DNA of 64,000 nucleotides from Datnioides undecimradiatus. Its lineage: Eukaryota > Chordata > Actinopteri > Lobotiformes > Datnioididae. How positions within the stretch are numbered: the stretch's first letter is position 1; each line of letters starts with the position of its first letter. Below the pieces are notes generated by a model. The model saw only the letters and a list, made by a program, of their open reading frames with translations. It ran no database searches and had not been told where the DNA came from. The stretch spans positions 2,186,001 to 2,250,000 of the forward strand of contig WARS01000027.1 of NCBI GenBank assembly GCA_008933995.1, given 5' to 3'. The position numbers and the translations under genes are program-made. This document shows, piece by piece, positions 54,601-64,000 of this stretch.

Positions 54601-57063
54601 TTTTTTATTTAAAAGTGCATTTTTTTCATTTTTGTTAATGCTAGGCTAGCAGTTTCCTTCTGCTTCCAGTCTCTGTGCTAAGCTAGGCTAAACCCAGACT
54701 TGTCTCTGTCCCGGATTCACAGATTAAAGTCTTCTCGTCTGCACATTGATGTTATTTGTGGTGTTAACTTGGCAGATTCACTGGCTTACTGTGGCTAAAA
54801 GCTAGCATGACTGTAGCGTAGCAAGGGCAGTGTGTTTAAGCATAAAGTGCGACAGCTAGCATAGCTGGCCGGTTAGCATTAGCATTCCACAAATTGTAAA
54901 TCACATAAGTTCTTATCAAACACTTTGTTGTAGAGCTGGGCAATATATAAATCATTCATTTGATTAAATATGTTTTTATTTGGGGATTTTGAACTTACAG
55001 TATTTGACTGTACAGGATTTACTGAATATGCAGAACGACGCAGACCTTTGCTCTTTTATCAGGCTTGCTAACTGTCTTGCACATGAAGACCTAAGGTAAA
55101 GTGTATAGTTATGTAAGACTTGATGTAAACTTAATATTTTAATCACTGTTTTATTAAAAACAATAATTTTGGCTGTATCACCCAGCCCTACTTGTTCTTT
55201 AACCTGTCACTTTTAATATGAAAAGAATCATATTTATAACTTCTAAACACAAACCTTGATTTCACCTGACAGTTCACTGTAACTCCATTTATGGCCTGTT
55301 TTACACTTTATTTAAACTCTTTATATGGTCTGGAGGAAGCTCCACATATGGCAGGGAAGAAATCCCCAATATGGCAGGGAGGAAACTCCATACATGGCCT
55401 GTTCCTGGTGAGTTAACATTACTGTAACGTTTGTTGTGGCAGAAAGAGCCATGTTTGATTAATTTAAGTAACGCACTGGAGTTGAGGGGGTTAACCTAAG
55501 AGATTCAGGTGTCAGTGTGAGGAAGGTGCGGGGAGGGGAAGGAGGAAGGTATTCTCTGTACAGATGGCTTTAAACAGATAGCACCATGTACAGTAAGCCC
55601 TCAGTAAGCAGGTTAGAAACCAGAGAGGTTTACAGTTGGAGCTCCGCTGCAGCTCTCCCTGAAACACACAGCACATCAGCACAACGTCACACTCATTGAC
55701 AAATCATCATGAATTCCAAACATCACCGAAACGACCTTGAAATTCAACTCATTGTCAAATCATAAAGGAACTCAAAATCATTTTCCAAACTATTATAAAC
55801 TCTGTAAGTCATCACCACCACATTATTATTATTATTATTATTATTACTTGTTATTCATAAATTCTAAATGATCGGTATTAATAAGATATGAACTCAAAAT
55901 AAAACACAAATTCTTCATGAGTGATATTTGGGAAAAAAAATAGTCACAATAACTTTTTTGTAAAAGGACGGAGGAACATCCTCAGCTAATCTCCTGTTGT
56001 TAAGGTAGAGACTCCCAGTAGCTCGCTAATCGTCCGGCTCTGCTAGCAAAAGTCCAGCTAAACTAATCTGGGGAAGCAGAACGGCACGAGGAAAACGACC
56101 CGTCTCATTATATTTGTACTCAGTTTGTCAGATCAGCTCTTTGATCAGTCCATCACCGTCCGAGATTGACGGTAAAGTGTCCGCATGCAGTTAGCTTCAT
56201 ATGCTAACGTAATGCTGCTAAATGGCTGCTGTAAGCTAGCTTACAACGACAGGGCCTTTAACCTAAAGTCAGGACGCTGTTTGGGACTAAACTCTTTTGG
56301 CAGCTAGAGCAACATTTTTAAAATCTATGACAGATTTTATTTGCTCAGATTGAGGAAAATAAAATTATTTAGAACAATTTGAATTATTTTAGGAAAACAA
56401 TAAAAAAAACTCTGTGATTAGTTTCTGAAATATGAAAAACTGTTTTCTTCGTCTCTGCTGACAATAAACTTAACCTTTTAGATTGTTCACTTGCTAATTA
56501 GAGTTTAATTAGTTTAGTTAATTTAAAGAATAAGAGACGCTTCTGTAAGACTCCAACTTGGACCTGAGATACTGCGTCTGAACATTTTCCTCATAATGCT
56601 CATAATTAAGGCTCGAGTAATGTCATGTCATGGATTTCAGGTTTCAGAGGTGCAGCTTTTCTATAAACTCGCAGATCAAAACTTTTGAAAACTTGACTGA
56701 AATCTTTAAATTTCAACTTTGTTTTTTTTCATTTTCTTGTATTTTTGCTTTTATAGCAGAAGAATTAGTTTGAGAGTTTTCACAGAATGAACACTGGTTA
56801 AACTTGATGTTGGAGCTCTGAAACATCACTAGAGCTAAATACCGGACACACACCTTGGGCTGATCAAAGAGCTGAGAAGCCAAAATGTCACATTTTGGCT
56901 GAGATCACTCAGAGAGCCGGGCTCCACGTTGGTAAAAAGGTCTAAAGGTTCAGTCACTGCTAAGATATCCTAGTCAAAGAGATGGCCTAGTGTCTGACCC
57001 GAGGTCAGGGGTTATGAGGTCACAGTTTAGGATGTCTAGAGGTTAGTGATCGGAGGTGAGGGG
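51602..57063 (-). other. shank3: Inferred long shank3 3' UTR / downstream region
   Basis: No coding exon was found between the shank3 stop (57,064) and the hAT/retrovirus cluster. The only well-placed minus-strand AATAAA considered is at 51,596-51,601. The block includes dispersed-repeat fragments (52,080-52,320) and (ATT)n at 55,822-55,846. It could contain separate non-coding transcripts; the UTR extent is inference. Confidence 0.35.
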
Positions 57064-57649
57064 TCAAGTGGAACCATCCAGCAGCTGTCTGAGTGCCCTC
57101 TCGATGTTGATTCGGTGTCCCAGTCTGGTGACGCCCAGCTCCACGTAGTCGTCTTTGGTGAGCGCAGGGAGATGGGAGCCTTCGATCTCGTGCTCCTGGA
57201 AGCGCTGGCGGTGTTCGGCCAGCCCCACGCTCTCCAGCCAGTCACCCACGTCATATTTATTCCACAGGTTGAGGGGCCGCTGCCTCCATGGTCGAAGAGC
57301 CAACAGGGGCCCGCTGAGGACCGGGGAGGGGCAGGGAGAGGCGTGGGGTGATGGTGAGGGTGAACGGGACCTGGTTCGTGCGCTGGCACTTCGCATCACA
57401 AACCGAACCTCCTTTGGTTCTGAGGGGAGACTGAGACTGGACGACTTCAGGATGGTTAGACCGCGACCTGAGCTCAGGTCTGGCCTTTCAGTGCAGGAGG
57501 AGGGGAGTCCCATTGACCTATCTGATGGGGAGGGAGAGGGCGAGGGGCTCCGGCGTGTGACGGGGTAGCGGCTTCCTGGTCGGACTGTGTAGCTGGCGCC
57601 ATATCCTCGTTGGGAGATAGTGTGGAGTTCACCAAGACTAGAGAACAAC
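57064..57649 (-). CDS. shank3: shank3 last exon with SAM domain
   Basis: Encodes LFSSLGELHTISQRGYGASY, a Ser-Pro repeat, ILKSSSLSLPSEPKEVRFVM, then the SAM domain (57,079-57,273) with WNKYDVGDWLESVGLAEH and ALTKDDYVELGVTRLGHRIN. Stop TGA at 57,064-57,066 right after LDGST. Acceptor TTGCAG. Confidence 0.96.
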
Positions 57650-60600
57650 CTGCAACACATTAAACCGTAAATGAATTACATAAACATTGCTTACAATGGT
57701 TGCCAGTTGATGGAGTTACTAATTGACCGTTCGTTAAGCCTGGTTCCCTTTAGTCACTGTTGCTACACCTGTTAAGGCAAGTAAGTGTATATATATAGTT
57801 CAATTGTTTGGCCACGGACCAAAGAAGCATCTCACCTTCAGTTTGATGTTGGTGCAGATTTTCTGAGCTACAGCTAATTAATGCTAACATTAACTCCACA
57901 GGTTGGTTGAAACCGTCTTCACTCTGACTCAGTTTGGATGGACAAGCAACAAAGGTTTGCACCGGCTAATGATGCTACAATGCTAACGGACATGTTGTAA
58001 CCTATTTTTTTTGTTTTTTAAAGAGGTTGACGCAAAGAGGCATTGCTCCCCAAATGAAGTATCGTCATGCATACCACATGTTGTGAGATGCAGAGTTTGA
58101 CAGGCCTTGTCACAGATGCCGAAGCTATGATTGGTCGACTGGTTTTCAGGGGCGGCGTTTAGCAAAAGGTCAATTTCAGGGTTTTATTTTAAAAAACGGG
58201 TGGGATGGCCACATCAGACGTTTAGTAGTTAGTCATCAACAGGGTGCATGTTAGTTCGCTGTTAGCGAATGAAAATCATCTCTTGGCGGAAACGGGAAAT
58301 GTTTACCAGAGATAAAAACCTACGATTCACTCTCGCCACTGTCCACACATCTGGAACAACACAAACAATAGATCTGGTTACAGTACGCTCACACACACTC
58401 ACACACACTCAGTGGTGTTATCAGGTCAGTAGCGCTGCAGTGTTTATAAGGCACGTCGATGTACCTTGCACCTCCTACTGGTGATCTCCGGCCTGGATCG
58501 AGGGGACTCGGCTCTTCTCCCAGAGAGTGACTGTCTTTGTTGAGCAGCTGTAGCCGATTAGCGAGATCCAGTCCAGACCCCGTCCTGCCACTCAGCTCCA
58601 GTGCTGATGCAGACCGGCTGGTCAGATCCACGGCTGACCCTGATCCCTGACCTCCCAGTGCTGCCGGACGGCCTCCCCCTTCCTCTGGGCTGAGGCCCCG
58701 CCGCTCCTCCCCACGGTCGTCCCCACCCCCCCACAGCTTTGACCTCCTCTGGAACAGATAGCGCGGCTGTCGGCCACCGCCCCTAGTGGGTGAGGAACTG
58801 AGTGGTGACGAGGGTGAGGAAGAGGATGCAGCAGATGGAAGGAGCTCACTGTCTGACGATTGCTTCAGTAGCGGGTCCCGGAGGGCTGAGCGACCCCGAC
58901 CGATAGGTGAACGAAGGCGTGGCTTAAGAGCAATTGGGGAGGTGGAGGGGGAGGAGGGGGATGGGTGAGCAGCAGGAGGAGAGGAAGGTGAAGATGGAGC
59001 AGGAGGAGAAGCTAAGGTGATGGAGGGAGGAAGTGAGCTTGGGGAGGAGGAGCTGTCATGGAGCCGTTCGTCACCTCCTTCCTCCTCTTCTCCTCGTCTA
59101 CCCAGAGAGTCAGGACCACTCTCTCCTCCCCCTCCTTCCCCACCTCGCCGAGGCAACAAGGTGAGGGAGGATGGGGGAGGAGGAGCCGGAGTACTGGCAA
59201 AGGCAGGTGGTGGAGTTACCAGACCAATTCTGCGGAGCTCCTCCCTGGTCTCCTCATCACTGGATGACAGCAATGCAGGCGGGAGTGTAACTGTGTAAGC
59301 CCCGCCTTCCTCCTCTGAGCTGCCCACTGTCAGGCTTCTACGCCTGTCAATCAGAGCTGAGTGACTCTCATTGGCTAGTGAAGGCAGGGGGGTGGGTCTC
59401 CAGCGCTCAGGAGATGGGCCGGCAGGTGATGTCACCCCTCCCTCTGTTTCTGGACGCTCCACCTGTCCATCAGGAAACAAGGGCGGGGTTATACGTTTAT
59501 GCCTCAGCTCTGGACTGGTCTGCGGAGTGGTGCGCTTCGTTCGCTGCTCCGGGCTCGTCTGAGGGGTGGTGCGTTTGGATCGCGGCTCAGGGCTGCTCTG
59601 TGGGGTAGCAATAGGGGTGCGCTTGTGTCTGCCCTCTGGGCTGGCGGCTGGCGTGGGAATGGGTGTGGTGGAGGCAGACGCGTGTTTGAGTCGAGGCTCT
59701 GGGCTCGGCGTGCGAGCAGTGAGCGCTCGCTCTCGTGCAGCAAGAGCCAGGGCGAGTGGAGATGAAGGATCTGAAGAGAGGTGAGAAAATTAAAAGGCAG
59801 AAATTGTTAGTAAGGATGGATTTTCATGCTTTGATATGTTTTCGGAGTGGCTGGTTTCACTTTTACATTGTCTACTGCCCCTCTGCACTGTGCATACCTC
59901 AAGGCTCTGCCTCAGGTTCTCTTTGGTTTAATGAATTAAAAAGGCTCTGTCCTTTCTATTTTATGTACTGCCACAACACTCCTGGGTCCCATTCTGTTTT
60001 ATGGAGTACCTCAGGGCTCTGTCCTGGGTCCTATTCTGTTTTGTTTTGTGGAGTACCTCAGGGCTCTGTCCTGGGTCCCGTTCTGTTTTATGGAGTACCT
60101 CAGGGCTCTGTCCTGGGTCCTATTCTATTTTGTTTTGTGGAGTACCTCAGGGGTCTGTCCTGGGTCCTATTCAGTTTTGTTTTATGGAGTACCTCAGGGC
60201 TCTGTCCTGGGTCCCGTTCTGTTTTGTTTTATGGAGTACCACAGGGCTCTGTCCTGGGTCCCGTTTTGTTTTGTTTTATGGAGTATCTCAAGGCTCTGTC
60301 CTGGGTCCCGTTCTGTTTTGTTTTGTGGAGTACCTCAGAGCTCTGTCCTAGGTTTTCCTGTATATTACAGAGTTACCCCAGGGCCAAAGTCTGTTTTTTT
60401 GAGTACCTTAAGGATGGACACCATTATACCTATGTATGTCTGACTTGAGAGAGGTCACATAAAGTTACTCTGTCATACTGACCCAATGGTTTCCCCGTTA
60501 GTGGGTGGAGGAAGGTGTGAGGTGTTGGTGAGGGCGACAGGACCGGGGCCGGAGGAGGAAGCTCGCCAAGGTCGTCCATTGAATGACTCTGAGTCAGGAG

Positions 60601-62340
60601 TGGTGGCACCTGGTTTTCTGACCCAGATCCCTCCACAGACAGGAAGAGAGACGACCTGCGGCCCTGAACCCGAGCGCGCTCTGAGAGAACTTGCTGCTGG
60701 TAAAGCTCCGCCCGACTGGGGCTGCTGGGAGGCTCCAGTTTGGACGGATCATGATCTTTGATTCCCATTCCTTGAAGAACAAGAAAACAAAGAGTCAGAC
60801 TGACGATTAGGAGTCTACGTCATCACGTTTGCATCTTGATCCCGAGCACGTCATAAGCTCACAAGGAGGAATAATTCAAGCTGATCAAAGAAAAGTCAGT
60901 CATGGATTTAATAAATCGATTTGCTTGCTTCCTATTTTCCCCAGTTCAACACTGTCATTGTCATTTCTGATTACGTTTTGTCTGTAGTTCACTTACAAAG
61001 GAAGAACTGGAATATAATATATATATAAGCACACCACCATTCGTATGTTAGGAAACTGGGTTTGTAGCTAGCTAAGCTCATTGGCTAACTTGATAACTGC
61101 AAGCTACAGACAATGCTTTGTAAACAGAAAGTAATGTAGTTAAAACAATTACTATGTATCGCTTAGCATCATGGCTTACTGTTCTGTTTTCCTTTGTGGA
61201 GTACCTCAAGGCTCTGTCCTGGTTTATTTTAAGGTGTACCTCTGGGCTCTTGTAGCTAACTAAGCTAACTTGATATTTGCAAGCTATAGACAAAGCATTA
61301 CAAACATCAGTGCAGTTAAAAAAATTACAATGAACCGCCAAGCACTGTGGCTATTGCTAACAGCTGAACAAAACGTGCTTTCCAGAAAATCTAAGACATG
61401 ATTGAATCTTGGATTTAACTGAAGGTCGTACTGTTTTCAGGCTGGTTAGCATGCTAAGCTATGGCATGTAAAACTCCTATAATGCACTCGGGTAAAAACA
61501 CAAATATAACACCTTAAAAATATAGAATATAGAATAATAAGATTGCTGACCCTGCTCCTCAACAGGAAGTTGTTTCAACAGAGGTGACTTCCTCCTCTGT
61601 GGCTTGGAGGGTGGAGCTTGTTGTCCCACATTAGCGTAAGGGTTTTCTATTGGTCGTCCCCGGCGGCGTGACAGGGGCGAGTGACCGAGGGCGGGGCTGG
61701 TGCTGTGGAGAGACAGCGTGGAGGTGTGTGTGGCGGTGTGAAGCGTGTGTGTGGCAGTGTGCGTGGCGGTGTGCAGTGTGTGCGTGGCAGCGGCGTGTGC
61801 ATCAGGCTGCAGTGGCGGCGGCGTGTCCTGCAGGATGATCATCGACCTCGCCTTCCTCTGCCGCTCGGCATGGGCGTGGCTCCTCGATGGTGAATCTGAG
61901 AGCTCCTGGAGCCTCGGCTCCGCCCCCGGCTTGAAGCTGGACCGGGTCAGCCCCTCCCCTCTGGCCGGAGGAGGAGGGGGGAGGAAGGAGGGTGGAGGTC
62001 CGGAGTCGAGGAGGAAGAGCGAGGAGGTGGAGGAGGCGGAGGGAGGAGGCGGTGGAGCCGTCTGAGGAGGAGGAGGGATGAAGCTGTCCGTCAGCGAGGA
62101 GCTCCGTGGAAACCGACTTTCATTAATCAGAGCGGTGATCCTGTCGTCCTCAGGTGTGCCTGCCGCAGTAACCATGGAGACGTTAAAGTAACAGCACCTT
62201 TACTTGCTGTCATGACAAAGATGGACCGTTCATCATTGGGTCTCACCAAAGCTCTTGGTTCTGGACATCCCCCGGGGTAAAGCCATGGTGCTCTTCTCCG
62301 GAGCCGTCGGCGGCACCAGACCCTGACGCTCAAACAAGGA

Positions 62341-62386
<46 letters not shown>

Positions 62387-63251
62387 AGTCTGAAATCCGT
62401 AAAAGGCCTGTACCTGAGAACTGTTTGTTTCTACACTGAAGATCTGAAACAAAAAACCCCGGAGCTGTCGTTGATGGCACCACCTGAACACCTGAGCTAC
62501 TTCCTGCGTTTACGCCTTTCACTGACTTTGACTGATGGCGTGAGCGGCTGGGACGTTTTCACAGGAAACAGGTAAAAAATGAATTGAGACGTTGTTTCAA
62601 CCAAAGCTGAACAGCTGAAAGACGAACCAGGACGGTTTTGGTGACTGTAAATGTTCGATGACCCACCGTCCATTACTATTATCGATTATTTTGCCTGGTG
62701 TGTTTGAACAGTGTTGTTGTTCTCCTCATTAGACATTTGGACAGAAAAACATCAGAAAGATTTAAAAATTCATTTTTAGGAGATTTATTCTGTAACGAGG
62801 CTCCTGAAAAGTTCAAATTGGGCAGAAATTAACAAGAAAATAGAGGAAAGTTTGAAACAGTTGGGGTTTTGTTTTGCTGCGATATGTTTTTCTGCTTCCT
62901 ACTAATCATCTCAGGACCGCTCAGGGTCCTGAACCCCAGATTGGGAACCCCTGAGCTGCAGCATGTGAGCTGCTGTAAAAGTCGCTGACGTGTTCAGAAA
63001 ATGGTCGTGATGACGAATTTGCTGCCGTACGTTGATCTCAGCCTGCGTGATGCGTCGGCTGGTCGGTCTCTGCTTCACCGTCGCCGCTCTGAAGTCGTCC
63101 GAGGGGCGGGCCCTGAGAACGACTTCCTGTTGACCGCCGGCCAACATCTCATCCAGTTTCTCTGCAGGGAGGAGATAAAAGAAAACAAAACAAGGTAAAC
63201 AAACAAAAATACGGACAAACATCAGCAGCTTTGTGACATCACAGCATGACC

Positions 63252-63291
<40 letters not shown>

Positions 63292-63721
63292 AATGACGAC
63301 ATCAGACAGCAGGGCCGTAGTCAGGATTAGGACTGAAACACTACTGTTACTCTGAATACTCTGATTACATCTGACTGCAGACACTACAGTTACTCTGAAT
63401 ACTCTGATTACATCTGACTCAAACACTACTCCTTTTACTTTAGCTACGGCCCTGGCTGTTACATCACTGGGGCACGATGACATCATTGCAACATCATGCC
63501 ACGAGACTTGCATCATCATCACCATCGTCATCATCAGCATCATCATCGCAGTTTGATGTCATAACAAGTAAAACACATTCAAACAAGAGCCACAACAACA
63601 ACAACAACAACAACGACCACAGGCGTCAGATCCATGTGACTCACCGATGCGTCTCCTCCGGGCTGCAGACAGAGCAAAGGTCAACAACACACACTCCTAC
63701 AGTGGGACTTAACTCTGCACC

Positions 63722-63753
<32 letters not shown>

Positions 63754-63845
63754 GGGTGTTTTACCTATCTCCTCCAGGTCAGCGGTCATGGACTTGGATC
63801 GGAGCGTTAACGAAGTGCTGGGGGCTCGTTTTGGAGGGGGCGGGG
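57064..63845 (-). CDS. shank3: shank3 gene, 3' portion (proline-rich region and SAM domain); continues off the right edge
   Basis: SHANK3 is a master scaffold of the postsynaptic density linking PSD-95/GKAP complexes (via its PDZ, not in this window) to Homer and the actin cytoskeleton; its SAM domain assembles sheets. Eight minus-strand exons join in phase to 1,036 codons plus TGA. Blocks match SHANK3 in order: PPPPKRAPSTSLTLRSKSMT, the KLDEML segment, ATVKQRPTSRRIT.AEI, SLFERQG, RSSSLTDSFIPPPPQTAPPP, RKARSMIILQD, PSKPQRRKSPLLKQL. Further on come [89 protein letters not shown] and the SAM domain. EHEIEGSHLPALTKDDYVEL favours SHANK3 over SHANK1/2. Whether it is the fish a or b copy cannot be told. 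Confidence 0.96.
58465..59770 (-). CDS. shank3: shank3 large exon (Ser/Thr/Pro-rich, Homer-type motif)
   Basis: 1,306 bp. Begins PSSPLALALAARERALTART, has four Thr-Pro repeats of the type (K/S)RTTPQTSPE, then TVTLPPALLSSSDEETREEL. A PPPAF at 59,199-59,213 fits the Homer EVH1 consensus PPxxF. Next come long Ser/Pro/Gly/Glu low complexity, KPRLRSPIGRG (cortactin-site region, diverged), RDPLLKQSSDSEL, RYLFQRRSKLWG and RSPVGGA. Acceptor CTTCAG, donor GTACAT. Confidence 0.95.
59890..60415 (+). repeat. 47-bp minisatellite derived from a reverse-transcriptase gene fragment
   Basis: Eight clear units start with GGAGTACCTCAGGGCTCTGT at 60,003, 60,050, 60,092, 60,139, 60,186, 60,233, 60,280 and 60,327, spacing 47 (once 42), plus diverged half-units at both ends. 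Each unit translates on the plus strand to GVPQGSVLGPVLF, the conserved motif of LINE-type reverse transcriptases. Because 47 is not a multiple of 3 the frame changes each unit; no protein is made. It lies in a shank3 intron, antisense. Confidence 0.92.
60483..60770 (-). CDS. shank3: shank3 exon, proline-rich
   Basis: Encodes MGIKDHDPSKLEPPSSPSRA, GRRSSLFLSVEG, SHSMDDLGELPPPAPVLSPS and PHTFLHPLTGKPL. Acceptor TTCAAG, donor GTCAGT, phase 1 out; the junction recreates KPLDPSSPLAL as in mammalian SHANK3. Confidence 0.94.
61062..61350. repeat. Diverged tandem duplication in shank3 intron, including an RT-motif copy
   Basis: The block with TTGCAAGCTATAGACAA / CTGCAAGCTACAGACAA and a following AAATTAC-like segment occurs twice (61,070-61,175 and 61,255-61,350). 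Between them is one more GGAGTACCTCAAGGCTCTGT copy of the reverse-transcriptase unit (61,199). Confidence 0.7.
61551..62159 (-). CDS. shank3: shank3 exon, proline-rich
   Basis: Encodes TPEDDRITALINESRFPRSS, SLTDSFIPPPPQTAPPPPPS, RKARSMIILQD, a His/Thr-rich insert (ATHTLHTATHT repeats) and PSKPQRRKSPLLKQLPVEEQ. The insert corresponds to a short ACACCGCCACACACA-like tandem repeat (61,725-61,800) and is probably lineage-specific. Acceptor GCGGCAG, donor GTCAGC. Confidence 0.94.
62247..62340 (-). CDS. shank3: shank3 exon
   Basis: Encodes SLFERQGLVPPTAPEKSTMA then LPRGMSRTKSF. The acceptor TGTAG is the direct end of a 41-base (TG)n run (62,343-62,383 on plus as CA). Donor GTGAGA, phase 1 out. Confidence 0.95.
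62343..62383. repeat. (CA)n microsatellite forming a shank3 acceptor tract
   Basis: Pure run; on the minus strand it is (TG)n ending in the AG of the exon at 62,340. Confidence 0.98.
63031..63161 (-). CDS. shank3: shank3 exon
   Basis: Encodes KLDEMLAGGQQEVVLRARPS, DDFRAATVKQRPTSRRITQA and EIN. Acceptor CTGCAG, donor GTACGG, phase 0 out. Confidence 0.95.
63251..63291 (+). repeat. (CAA)n microsatellite
   Basis: About 13 CAA units in the shank3 intron; a second (CAA)n lies at 63,591-63,613. Confidence 0.97.
63325..63430. repeat. Two-copy tandem repeat, about 50 bp
   Basis: TTACTCTGAATACTCTGATT then ACATCTGACT occurs twice in a shank3 intron. Confidence 0.85.
63645..63662 (-). CDS. shank3: Candidate 18-nt shank3 microexon
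   Basis: Acceptor TTTGCTCTGTCTGCAG, donor GTGAGT. Adds RRRRI-type residues between ADLEEI and EKLDEML, where mammalian SHANK3 has a similar short basic insert (ASIRRRKG). It enters and leaves in phase 1, so skipping keeps the frame. TGC motifs close to the acceptor resemble neural SRRM4-dependent microexons. Confidence 0.72.
63765..63845 (-). CDS. shank3: shank3 exon (first in window, after the PDZ region)
   Basis: Encodes PPPPKRAPSTSLTLRSKSMT then ADLEEI. Acceptor CTTGTAG, donor GTAAAA; ends phase 1. A (CA)n run lies 17 bases beyond the donor. Confidence 0.94.
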
Positions 63846-64000
63846 CTACAAGACAAGAACCAATCAGATCGCAGTTAGAAACAAACTGCAGGACAAACTC
63901 CTTCTCCTGTTTTTATGATTTTATAACAGAGCAAAGTCAAATGTTTTGAGTTTAAACTCCTTTGAAAACATTGAATGAAGCATTAAAGGAGGAATCATGT

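Noticed and set aside
59735..60448. 237-codon plus-strand frame with reverse-transcriptase-like GVPQGSVLGP repeats
   Set aside because: Minisatellite with 47-bp period; frame shifts at each unit and only one motif of the enzyme is present, so not a functional or even partial RT domain.

Overview
The window is vertebrate nuclear DNA, almost certainly from a ray-finned (teleost) fish. It has split genes with short GT-AG introns, very abundant (CA/GT)n microsatellites, fish-type dispersed repeats, and four genes whose exons read as clear vertebrate orthologues. No species is claimed.

Layout: (1) 3,072-38.5 kb, plus strand: grip1, the seven-PDZ glutamate receptor-interacting protein. It has two alternative first coding exons (3,072 and 13,023) whose splice phases both match the shared second exon. 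PDZ1-6 lie between 20.9 and 29.3 kb, a linker follows, and PDZ7 lies at 33.7-34.2 kb. (2) 39.3-40.7 kb, plus strand: lsm8, a complete four-exon gene of 96 codons with an ETS/CRE-like promoter. (3) 46.8-42.9 kb, minus strand: tymp (thymidine phosphorylase), nine coding exons, 449 codons, with a non-coding first exon. (4) 47.5-50.7 kb: a non-autonomous hAT-like element with a decayed 8-bp target-site duplication, then a broken endogenous retrovirus (LTR-like block, leader, integrase C-terminal remnant). (5) 63.8-51.6 kb, minus strand: the 3' half of shank3 (proline-rich region, Homer-type motif, SAM domain), eight exons running off the right edge, with a long inferred 3' UTR.

Two postsynaptic PDZ scaffolds, GRIP1 and SHANK3, thus face each other convergently, separated by two housekeeping or metabolic genes. 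tymp next to shank3 matches the human 22q13.33 neighbourhood as I recall it.

The non-coding DNA is unusually rich in private tandem arrays: a 1.2-kb hexanucleotide array (6.6-7.8 kb), a roughly 2.3-kb array whose units are self-complementary hairpins (17.9-20.2 kb), a CAGTAGATCC array (32.1-33.1 kb), a GCTAACAC array (37.1-38.0 kb), and a 47-bp minisatellite in shank3 whose unit encodes the conserved reverse-transcriptase motif GVPQGSVLGP. Many exon borders of all three large genes abut (TG)n tracts directly. The least certain part of the annotation is the grip1 segment after PDZ3 (23.0-23.6 kb). There a roughly 50-bp tandem repeat overlaps the expected splice donor and the next exon appears frameshifted.
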